Positions 47,201 to 59,900 of a stretch of DNA of 64,000 nt are shown here, piece by piece (the first letter of the stretch is position 1; each line of letters begins with the position of its first letter). The notes under the pieces are model-generated. The model saw only the letters and a list, made by a program, of their open reading frames with translations. It was not told the origin of the DNA and did not search any database. Source of the DNA: Chimonanthus salicifolius (taxonomy: Eukaryota; Streptophyta; Magnoliopsida; Laurales; Calycanthaceae); contig CM023534.1 of assembly GCA_013350335.1 (NCBI GenBank), forward strand, positions 6,105,542-6,169,541, given 5' to 3'. Position numbers and translations under genes: made by a program.

Positions 47201-50200
47201 ATACTAGGAGAGTCTAAGGGAAATAAGGGAAACACAACTCAGAAGTGCCAATGGATATTGATGAAAAGAGAGCTCATTTTAAAGAATGGAAGAAAACAAA
47301 GAGACAAGGAGACTTGGATAATTATGATATAGCCAAGAAAGCTGTTGACAAAGTTATAAGTTTTTAAAACCAACTATGAAGCCTATGATGATTTTTATGA
47401 ATAATTAGGAACAGTGGAAAGAGAAAGAGAATATATGCGAGTGCTAAGATGAGAGAGGGAAGAACTACGGACCTTGATCATGTAAGATGTATTAAGGATG
47501 AAAATGAAAGGGTTTTTGTCAAAGATAAGGAAATAAGGGATATATGGGAAAGGTATTATAAAGACTTAATCAAATATGGAACACAGGAGTGACGAATATA
47601 TGGAATCAACGACAAATGAAGGGTTGGTAAACAAAATATCAAAAACAAAAGTAAAACTGGCCTCGAATAAAATGGAAAAATGTAGAGGCTTACGAATAGA
47701 TTGTATCCTATAGAAGTGTGGATCTTATTAAGTGAAATTGAGATTAGGTTTGACAAAACCTTAGTTTTGGAAAGAATGCTTGAAGAATGGTGGTTCCTTT
47801 CTATAAGAACAAAGGGGATATTCAAAATTTGCTCAAATTACTTAGGTATTAAACTTATAAGCCATACCACGAAACATTTAGAGAGGAGAATAGAACAATG
47901 ACTAAGATAAGAATCAAATGTCTCGAAGAATCAATTTGAATTTATGCCAAGTGGGTGAATAATAGAAACAATTTTTGTGTTGAGACAACAAGTAGAGAAG
48001 TTTAGTTAGAAAAGGAAAAAAATTACATGTCTCCATAGACTTAGGAAAGACCTATGATAGTTAGTTTAGCATACTTTGAGAAAGAAATGCATCCTTAGTA
48101 AGTATGTTGAGCTAATACTTGGTATATATGACTGGGTGACAACTAGTGTAAGGACAATATGTGGTGAGGCAGAGAAGTTCCCAACAAGGGTTGGACCAAG
48201 GATTATTGCATTAGATGAGTCTCCCTCCACAATTAATCTTGACCCATTAGCCTGCAATAACTTTAGAGCCTTCTTGATCACCCATGATTTCGCAAGTTTA
48301 GTGGATCTGAAAAGATAATTCTAATGGAAGTAGAGGTTTGATGGTTGAGTATCTCCCCTCGAACCATGTCCTTCAGGGTCTCTGGGGTTGTAAGAGGTTT
48401 GGGAATCATTGTTATAACCAACATAGTACCTTTCTTGTTTTTATCTTTCTTCCGTTTGTATTTTCTCTTTGGAGGTACATGTATAAACCTCTTATAGACA
48501 GCCCTTCATGCTCTTGTACCACACTTTTAATTAATGAAATATTTCTGTCTCCGATTAAAACAAGAGAATGGGCAAAGTTGTAAAAAGAAGGCCTTTTGGA
48601 GATTAGCTGCTATTTTTTGGGACATCAAGAGACTCTTGGGGGTAAGGAAGTTTCATTCAAGCACATTATACATTCGACTTATGGAATAGCAAATTTCTTG
48701 GCTAGGTTGGGTGTGGGTGGATCTGATCATTTAGTAAGCTTCTTGTAAATTCTTAATTTTCTTGTATATTTCAGTATACCTCTTTTATATTGGTTTTTTA
48801 TAGAACCCGGATCCCCTTTGGTGCCTTATTTATGATACCTACATGTGGGTCCACATGGGCCCATGTGAGAAAGGTTATGGCTTGATTAGGGTGCCTATAA
48901 AAATCACTTTGATTCGATAAGCAAAGCATGTTTTTTGAGGTCCTCAAGATTCAATTTTATCTAACGGTGTAAACTTCATGGGTTTAAATCAATGATCCAT
49001 CTAACTTGGAATGGGTTCAAATTTGATAAGATGCAATTCATATATGGTAGGTGGGTGTGAGGGGAGGACGGGTGTGATTGGGGCCAAGGTTGGGCCCAAA
49101 AGGCAATAACTGCAGAAACTTCATGCAATGTTGTGAAAATTGAATCGTATCGTAAATCGTTAATACATCTTGAATTGCAAATCGTGTATCGTAAATCGTA
49201 GAATCGTAAGATTCATAAGTGTTTTCCCTCAAAAATATTTAATATATGAAATAACGTAAAATATATCTAAAATGTTATAATATGAGCAATTCTCTAACTT
49301 TTTTTTAGTATTAAGTGAATTTTATATAATTAGTTCATTGGAGCTCAAATTTCAATGCTCTAACTCCCAAAAGTATAAGACCAGAATATAATCCAATTAT
49401 ATTGTGAAAAGTCAATAATGAACTAAAAAAACCCTCAAAAAATCGAAAGGTCTTAAATGCTCATCAACTCGAGCCTTAAAAACCATTAAAACGAAATGTT
49501 CATGCTTTCATACTCCTAATAACCACATAATTCTATTATTTATATGAGTCGTAAGATTTGTTGATAGATACGAATCGTTCCTCTTATCATATCGTATGAA
49601 TCGTAAGATACGAATCACGTATTGTAAGATTTTAACAACCATGCTTTTATGTAATGACCATGTAAGTTTGGTGCAAACTTTGGATTGTAGGGCCCAAAGT
49701 GTAACTAATGGATCCATTCTCCCCCTCGCACCCCAAATACCCCTGTGAATAACATCCGTATCCAATTTGACAACAATTTGACTTTTAAAGTCCATTGATC
49801 TAACCCGATGAATTTTTACTGTTAGATAAATGTGAAATTTTGAGGGCCTTAAAAAACATGACTTTTATTATCCAATCAAAGATGGAATTTTATAGGCATC
49901 ATGTACAACACAAGACTTTCAAACCCACCATCTATGTGGGCCCAAGTGGGGCTATGAAGCTTTTGCACCAAACTTGGTGAAAACACGTTTGCAATGGATT
50001 GTTCTGTGGGCACAATTGGGCCCACATGGATGGTTGGCTTTGAAAGGCCTTGTCTTATATATAGTGCCTATAAATTTTCATCTTACTTGAACAAGAAAAA
50101 CCACATTTTTAAGGCCCTCAAAATTGCTCATTTATTTAATGATTGAAATTCATCAAGTTAGATCAGTCATATTAGTGTCAAATTGGGATTAGGTGCAATT

Positions 50201-53200
50201 TGGAAGGGGTAGGTGGGTGAGGGAATGGATCCATTGAGGGTCCGAAATTTAAAATTTGCACCAAACTTAGGTGCAAACTTGTTTGCTGGTCTGGCAGACA
50301 CCTAGGTTGAAAAGCTTGGGTGTTCTGATGAGCCACGTTAGTTAGTGCTGTACTTGATGGTTATAAAAGTTATATGGATGGATAGATTATCATGAGGACT
50401 GCCATTCTGTAAAAAATGGGACCCTTCGAATCATGTTAGCTATTTTTTTTTTTTTTAAGATTAAAAGTGAACCATTGGATAAATATTTTGACCTATCATG
50501 TTTAATCCAATAGTTGAGAATACATCTAATGGAAATTATGAAAGGTTGGATATAAGTTTTAAACATAAAAAATAATTCTAACGGATCTGATTAAAATAAA
50601 GTGGGCCCAACATGGGGCCCTTGTGTCCAAGCGTTTCTTAGACTTTCCCTATATATATATATGCCTTGGCTTGTATATGATGTTGTAGATAATGTTAGTA
50701 AAATGAATGTGTTTTTAAGAAAAGTGTTCTATTCTTTTGCATAGTCTAGTGGACTATGTTATGTGCGAGAGCAACCTTTCTTTTTCTATTGTAAATTGTG
50801 TCTGTAAAAGAGGTTCTTCATACAGTTTTTGAATTAAGCAATATAGACAACATTTTTCTCCTCAATATTTTCTACATTTCTTCAATATTTTCTCTATTTT
50901 ATTTTCATCATGGTATTAGAGCAGAAAGATCTCTGGATTCTTTTTCTAATGAACTTCTATTTTTCTTCTCGGTCTACTTTTGCGGAAACTTTTGTTGCTG
51001 GGGTTTCTTCTTGATTCTTCTCCTTCCCTATTTTCTCCCATCTATTTGCAAAAAAAAAAAAAGGATTTTGCTTAGATATGGAGCATTGGGGACATGATTA
51101 ACCAAAAATCAACTCCACATTGTTGCCCTTGTCACTTCTTTTCATCCCATTGGTTGGTGTTGCTTATTTGTGCTTGTGGGCCCCACTTTTTGTTGCTTTT
51201 ATGCATTGGTACTATAACAAATTTGCATTTTTTACTATGGTTCGATTTTGGGCTTCCATATCTTGGTGTTTTTGGAGTGTGAGGCTTCTTTCGAAACATG
51301 CTTGACAATGCCTTTTCTAATGGCACGTCTATTGGGAAGACCACTGACCTTTTAAATAAGACTAATTATTTTCAATGGTCTCATTTGGCCAAAATGTTCT
51401 TCAATGCTATACAAAAGACTTATTATATTGATGGTACGACTACAGAGCCTTATAAGGATGATTGTAAATAATGAATGGAAGGCCAATAATTCCCTGGTCC
51501 AAATCTGGCTCTCCTTAAGATGGCAGAGAATTTGGAAAACAACTTGGAGATGGGCATTAGGTAGAGCATGCATAAATTGACTGACCACACCAATGGCATA
51601 TGATAAATTTTGCCGAGTGACAGTCAGACAAATTTACCCAATAGGTTCTGATAAAATGTTGGGTCATTAGTGGAGTCCCATTTGTTGTGGAAAGCTTAAC
51701 ATTGACATCAAGAGGAGTATTTGATGGCTTACATCTAGAGTAGCCTGTATCATTTTACAGATTTAAGTCATATTTTCGTTGAGAGAGAAAATGCCCCTTA
51801 AAGGAATGAGCAACCTCAATCCCAAGAAAATAGCGGAGTGGCCTGAAATCTTTGATATCAAAAGAATGTCATGACTAGTCTTTCAATGCATCAATAGATT
51901 GATCATTGTTCCCAGTCACCTGCCATTTTCTGAAATGGTTAGTCCTAACTGCATAACACATACTGCTCAATGTTATAAATTTCTGGGTATTCGACCAATG
52001 CCATGTACCAAGAGATAGGGGATAGTGGCATATGGGGTGATATTGACTTCATCAATTTTAAAAGGATTTGATGTTTGGATTATAAAATTTTAGCCCAATA
52101 TTAGGTTTTAGCAATTAATCTAAATTCATGAAATAGTTGAAAGATTATGGTTATCATGTTTTATTTAGTTTAATATGAGCTTCACATTAGGGATGCATAT
52201 GCTTGTTTAGTTCTGATTCTATGTACTAAATGTTTATATTTGACATTTCATGCAGGTCTTGCATTTCCTCCTCTTTACTTCTACAATGGAGGTGTCCGCG
52301 AGTTTTTAGCAACTATAAAACAACATGTTTCTCTAGTGAGGTTAGTGTTTTTTTTTTTTCTCTCGCTGTAATTTCGCCTTCTCTCCTTCTTTCTTGCGAT
52401 ATCAGTGGTTTTGGGTTATCTTAGACATACTCTCTCTCTTAAAAAGTATGGTTTCATGGTTTGTCCATGTGGGCCTTGCTGATTTTTTTTTTTAAATTTT
52501 TTAATTTGGGAGGTAACCTTGTTGATTTTGAATGGAGAGACATCCTGAAAGCAAGCAAATTCAGGGCTATCAAACTTGGAAGGATGAGTTTGTACAAATG
52601 AAAGAGAATTCAATGTCTACATCATTACTAACAGTGGTTTGTCAGTAGGTTAGAAGAAAGAGGTTTTTTGTGAACAATGGTGATCCTGTTATGTTGTTTG
52701 TAGAGAATCTTTTGGAGGGTGCCACAAGAAAGCGGTTGGGGGTGGTTTTTTGTGAGATTCAGGCTTTTTGTAGGGATGTTCATTTATCCGAACCCGGCTC
52801 GAGCTCGTCCTGAACCTGACCTAATTAAACAGGCTCGGATAAAGATTTTTGTCCAATAGGCTGGGCTCAAGCTTTAATTTAAAGCCCGTCGAGGCCCATT
52901 GGGCTTTTATGTCCATTTATTTTTTTTATATTTTTATTATGTTGTATAGATTGAAATCTAGCCGTATAGATTGAAAGAAGACTTAAAAACATGAAAACAT
53001 ATTAAAATTTCATATCAAAAATCAATTTCTAACCACTCGATCTTAATGGTCAAAATCACTAGACATCATCTTTTCGAGAATGTTTGCCAACTTTGACTAT
53101 CAAGATCAAGTAGCTATAAATTGAATTTTAGATTGAAATTTTAATTGATGATAGAGATTTAAGTGTACTTTTAATCTGTACAGTTATAATTTCAATTTAC

Positions 53201-56200
53201 ATAATATTTTTTTTATATTTTTTTTAAAAAACTGTACCAGATGCAACATTATTGGGCTTGATTAGATGGTCTCGGGCTTTGGCCTCCAAAGCCTATGGGC
53301 TTTGGTAAAAATAATTCGGCTTAGGCTTTTTTTAGTGAAGCCCGCCCCGAGCCCAACCGAAGAACACCCCCAGCTTTTTGTGACACCTATATCCCTTGGA
53401 AAAAGGGACATTAGGGGAAGATTATTTGCACTTGTAAGAGTGGTATCGAAAAGGCTGGCTGAATATGTGGTGAAAGGTCTCATTGGCGTAGTCTATAGAG
53501 GAAGTATATTGTTGGTAGCAAAGTTGAGGTTTAACAAGGGAGGATGATAGGTGGAAATGAAAAAAGATGTTCTAGAAAGGGTGCTTAAGAGTGAAAGTGA
53601 GGATGAGAGGTGGGATTCATAACTGGTAGGAATTAGGTTTTGAAATGGGTTGTGAAAAATCAAAGCTCATTTGTAGAAGTTGTGAAAGGGGAGTCTCGAA
53701 GCAAGGGTGGAGGATGTTGTAGAATATGGTGTAATTTCACATTTTACACGTGTATGAATTTTAATATCATTGATTGCAAATGATTGTTTAGATGTCATTG
53801 ATTGTAACCAATCTTTCTTTCCTTTTTTATTGCCTTGATTGGCTCATTGATTGGCTCCATGTATTCTATAAATACATGTATTCTCTTCTTTTGTACGATC
53901 AAGGAATACAACACACATCATTTTCTCTTTCTTTTCTTCCTTTACTTACTTTCTTCTTTCCCTATTTTCATTAGAACATGGTATCAACCAATTTTTATTT
54001 TGAATTTTTCGCCTTCTGTTGTCGATTTTTGGGTATTTCTACATTTCCTGTCATCTTTGGTGTGCCTCTCCCCTACAATCGTCTCTCCTCATGGTTGAAT
54101 CGTCTCCTAGACAGATTCACAATTTTTTTTCCAGATTGCAAAAAGCATTGGGTGACAATTCCAGGAATAATTTTACTGTTCACCTTCGATCCGTTTGGAT
54201 ACTGTTCATCAGTTTTCCAAACCACCACTACCCTAATCGTTTTTGGTCTCTCCTTCCATCCATCAGGTGGGTGCTAGGGTTTGGTGCCTTGTGGGGCCCC
54301 TTATCTCCATTCGTTTTCGTGTAGGAACACCCGGGAACAATATTTTTTGGCTTCTGAGCTTTGGATTTGCTGCAAGGGCCTTCTTTCTCCTTGAAACCAA
54401 AACTGTTGGAGTCACCTAGGGCCCTAGTTTTTATCTCCTTGGCTTGTTTTTCCTTTCATGATCGGTGGACTCACTATTGCTGCAATTTTGTTGTTGCTGC
54501 TATATACACCTTGGACTTAGGATTTTTTTCTAGATTTTGTCTAGATTTGGAGTCTTAGGGCTAGATTACCATTTAATCCACTCCTACCCCATCACTCTTG
54601 GACTTATTTCTCATCCCACCAAATGGTGCCGTTGATTTATGGTTGTGGGACCCACTTTTTGCTTTTTTATGAACAATTACTGTAGCAGAACTTTTTTTTT
54701 ATTTTGCATATGGCATTCCCTAGTCCTACTTTTCCTAAGGATGATGTTATTCAAATGTCTCGGTAAGAACTTGATTCCTTGCAGCAAGACAAGATGCAAC
54801 TCAAGAGCCTTCAATCCTTTGGTTATGCCCAAACTTTCGTTACTGAATGAGGTACTAACTCATCTACTTTTAAGACTTTATCCGACAGTCCCTGGGTTTT
54901 TGATTCTGGGGCTGTGGATCACATGTTAGGTATGTGTCATCTTTTTTCTTCTCTTAATTCTCTCTCTCTTGGAAAAAATGTTAAACTTGTAGATGGGACC
55001 CTTACCTCCATCGGATGGTAAAGGGACCATTCCAATGTCTTCTACTCTTAATCTTTCTTCCGCTCTTCATGTTCCTCAGTTGTGTCTAATAATCTTTTAT
55101 TTGTCAGTTCACTTACTAAGGTCCTAAATTGTTCTGTGACCTTTTTCCCCTTTTCATTGTATTATTCAAGATTTTGTCACGAAAAAGATGATTGGTGGTG
55201 GTCGTGAAGAAAGGGGTTTGTACTTTTTTGATCTACAAGTTGACTCCGAATATGTTGCTTGTTCTACTAATCATCAAGATACTTGGCTTTGGCATTGTAG
55301 GTTTGGTCATCCATCAAATACAATGTTAAAGCATTTGCAACCTTCTTTGAAACTTGATAATTTTGTTTGTAAAAGTTGTTAGTATGGAAACAAACTCAAC
55401 CCATTTTTTCTCTGTCTTCTAATCATTATTCTTCCACTTTTCTTTCCTTAATACATTTTGATGTTTGGATCTCACTCATTGTTTCTTCAATAGGATTTCG
55501 GTATTTTGTTAAATTCACAGATGACTCTCAAATGACTTGGGTTTATTTGATGAAATAAAAATATGAGGTCTTTGATCATTTCATACTTTTCATAAATGGA
55601 TTACTACTCAATTTGATTGTCATCTTAAAATCTTGCGAAGTGATAATGTTGGAGAATATATGCCTCGCTCTTTTTTACATTATGTCCAGGAACATGGGAT
55701 TGAATCTCTTACTTTCTGCCCCCATACAACTTAGCGGAACAAAGTTGTTGAAAGGAAGAATCATCATCTTCTTGTTGTAGCTTGTTTTTGATATTTGCAA
55801 TGATTGTTCCTAAGTCATATTGGCCCGATTCTATTCTTAGTGCTTATTAATAACTCACATTCTCACAAGAGTCTTAAATAACAAAGCACCTATTCATGTT
55901 ATTTCTACCTATTGTTTTGTTTCTATACTTTCGTTGCGTGTTGGATGTACTTGTTTTATCTATGATTTTTCTGCTAACAAACTTTCAAAAAAAATCTGTG
56001 AAATGTGTGTTCTTGGGCCTACTCTTCCACTAAAAAAGAATCTAAATGTTTCGACCCGATATCCAGTAAAAGATTTCCCTTTTTTGAAAATACTCTTTAT
56101 TTTCAACCATCCACTCATAAATCGTCTTCTCCTCCTCTTGTTCTTCCTACTCTTACACTGTTGACACTTCTTCTGATTTGTCTACCTTGAAGCCTCTCAT

Positions 56201-56872
56201 TGTTTATTATAGGAAGAAAGACAAGCCCTATGCTTCACCCACTACCACCCCAATCATCCTTGGATTATCTAGATCCATCACCTGAGAATTCTGATCTTCG
56301 TATTGCTTTGAGGAAAGGTAAATGTGCATGTACCGAACATCCTATAAATCATTTTGTTTCCTATAATACCGTTTCTTCGTCATATCGCAACTTCCTCTCC
56401 AAAGTAGATTCCCCTTCCATTCCTAAAAGGATTGATAGTGCTCTTCAAGACCCTTCCTGGAAGGCTATTATGGAAGATGAATTGGATGCGCTTGGAAAAA
56501 AAAAACTTGGGAGATGGTATCCTTGCTGCAGGGTAAGACTCCTATAGAGTGTAAGTGAGTCTTTGCTCTTAAACACAATCCAGACGGATTGATTGCTCAA
56601 CATAAGGCTTGTATAGTGGCTAAAGGCTTCACTCAAATCTATGGAATTGATTATCAAGATACTTTCTCTCTTGTTGCAATGATCATCTCTGTTCAGGTTA
56701 TTATCTTTATTGCTACTACTCAGTAGTGGATACTACATTAGTTAGATGTCAAGAATGAATTTCTCCATGGTGACCTGAAAGAAGAAGTTTATATGTTGCC
56801 ACGTCCAGGCTTTATTAGACAAGGGGAGCAAGGGAAGATATGTCGGCTTAAGAAAGCAATATATATATATAC

Positions 56873-56903
<31 letters not shown>

Positions 56904-59900
56904 CATATATACATATATGTATATGGTCTCAAACAGTCTCCTCGGGCATGGTTTAATAAATTTAGCACATGCTTGTTAAATTATGGTTTTGCACGGCGTC
57001 AATCAGATCATTTCTTGTTTTTGTATTGTGCTAAAGATGCTTTTATGTTTCTTGTGGTTTATGTGGACGATATAGTCTTAACATGGAATAATGAGTCCTC
57101 TCAGGACTTTGAAACAACAGTCTTTTGATGTTGAGGATCTTGGCTTACTTCATCACTTCTTGGGAATTGAAGTTGCTTGATCATTTAACAGACTTGTTCT
57201 TTTCCAACGGAAATTTGATTTAGATCTTCTTCATGCTGTTGGATATTCTGGATATTCCCCACTTGATGTTAATTCAAAATTTTCTGCATCCGATGAGACT
57301 TTTCTTTCTGATTCCGCTTTTATTAGCAGTTGGTAGGCACGCTCATTTATCTTACCATCACCCATCTTGACTTATCTTATGCTATTGGTGTAGTCAATCA
57401 ATTTACACATGCCCCATAGGATGCCATCTTCATGTGGTGTTTCAAATTCTTCTCTATCTGAAGGCTCATCCTAGAAGAGGTTTGTTTTATAAACATAAGC
57501 CTCAACTGGTTATTCCAGGTTACTTAGATGCTGATTGGGTTGGTTCTTCATGTTACACCTCGCCTTCCAACACCTAAACGGGCATGATTTGACTGTACAA
57601 ATTTAAATCATCTGCTGCCCTAAACGGGTCTTACATCTAAAATCTGTGGCTAAAATTCAATCAAACATAACTACATTCACAAGCCACCAAAATTCCTCAA
57701 GTCCACAACCTGCTTGAAGACATAACATCTCATTTAAGCTTCCAAATAACTTAAAGGGATAAAAATCACTCACATAAGGATTTCTAAACACATCACTTAC
57801 TCACATTTCCATAACAATCAAATTAAAGCGTTCTCAAATTGAATCCATACTTGAATTTATTATCCAAGTTTCCACAAAATAAAAATAAACTAATAAACAA
57901 CTTTCTCAAAGTCTCAAATTAAATAAACAACCAACTTATAATCTAAATATTAAATTCTGCAATAAACTAAGCGTTTCTAAGAATTCTTCATCGACTCCTC
58001 GCCTTCTAAGCTCAGTTGTGATTATCGTTCAGACCCAAGTCCAAGGGATTGCCTGCAATGTAAGGAATGAGCTCCATGCCCAGTGAAGAAAACAATAACA
58101 CAAACATAGCATATGATATCCCTACTTCCTCAATGATATTTCAAATAAGTAAGAATAACAATTTATTTCATGCTCATGCCTTTGCAAAAATTTAATGCTC
58201 AATGCCAAATGCCATATTCCAACCCATTATTAGATCTATTGATATTTGGTGGCCTTCCCGACGAATCGAGGATAACACAACATCACCTTAATGGCATTCT
58301 CACATAAAGTGAGGATAACACAACCTACCACCAAATAACAGCTCTCATGACTTGTCACGGATATCACGCCTCTTCTACCATGATGGTCTTCCCACTTAAA
58401 GTGAGGTTAACAACACTACCACCGTCGTGGCCTTTGTGACAATCATGGATCGCACCCTCATATCCAATGCTATGAATATGAGAATGCCATGCTCAATGCT
58501 AATAAACATGCTCAATTATCATATTGTGCTTACATAATCATAAATCTCAGTCTAAACAATTTGTAACATCTTAGCGAATATCAGTTTGCCATAGTATATA
58601 TAAAACATAGCAATAGTCTAAGCATCATAATGATTTGAATTATACATAAATCAACATTCAAATATGTACAATCAAGATTGAAATTCAATAATATCATACA
58701 AATAATCATCAATCTATGAATATAAAATCGTTGGATCTTTCAATAACATTAATGGTTAGATTCCACAATCCGGGTAGACTGAGTCTCCTCACGGACAATA
58801 AAATATTTAGCCAAAATCTCCCTTACATTATTGTGAGTGAAGACCGGATTTCTACCATTATTAATATACACCCAGTCTATTCTAGATCCAACAACTATAT
58901 TCATAACATGCAACACAACGCAATATTTTCATGGTACAATCAAAATAAAGGATTATATGAATACATGGTATGTAGTGAATTGTTTCCCTCACCTAGAAGT
59001 TTGTGAAGTGCAAACGATGAACCCAAACGCTTTCCAAGAGATATTAGCCTTGAGAACCAAAGTTTGCTGCGAATACGATTTAAAGATTTCACTTGTTATT
59101 AATATGAGGATTATTAATTTTCTTCGGCAATTTACATTAAGGTGAAGTATGTCGTTGGCTCAACTTTAGTCTATGGGTTATCTAAAGGTCCATGGTTAAG
59201 GGTAAAGGTTGAGTCCATACACTACATGGGTGCACAATGCCTAATCCAACTTAACACCAATAAGTTAAAGGAACCTCGTTCATAAAACCAGTCACTTTAA
59301 CCAAGTAAACTAAGTAAATACATATCTAGAGTCATATCTTAAAAAAAAACACAACTGCTCTATCTAGATGAAACAATAACCATTTTAAAAACAACAACTA
59401 AATAAATGAAGTGAGAATCGTAAATGCCTTGTAAAAATAGATACTTACGTTTTAAAATCATTGATCACTCTAAATACATGGATAAGTAAAATCATCAAAC
59501 ACCTTTGAAACATAAATGACTCCATAAAAAAGACCAACTATTAAGGGGTTTGGGTTTATGAAATACTCATCTGAAAAACTCACAATTTAATTATAGGGTC
59601 ATAGTGTTAAACCTTATAAGGTAACATAGTAACAATGATAAAGGTACAGTAACTACATACTGACATTGGTTTGAAGATTCAAAACATTGTTACTATTGTT
59701 AGTCTACTATTGTGTCCAAAATAAATACTAATTCAATAATAGTGATTTTAAATCATCTTTTTCGTAAAATAAAATGAAAGGCACATTCTAAAACCATCAT
59801 TTAATTACTTTGTAAATAAGGCTAAATAGGATGAGAAATCTTGTAAATACTGTAACAATTGTAATACTTAAAATCTCAAATACTTCTTAAATAAAACAAT

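Noticed and set aside
53835..54558. Several overlapping open frames of 60-100 codons
   Set aside because: They lie in the LTR and leader of the Copia element and show no protein motif.
58716..59145. Overlapping open frames of about 100 codons
   Set aside because: They lie within the solo LTR, which has no coding role, and have no recognisable domain.
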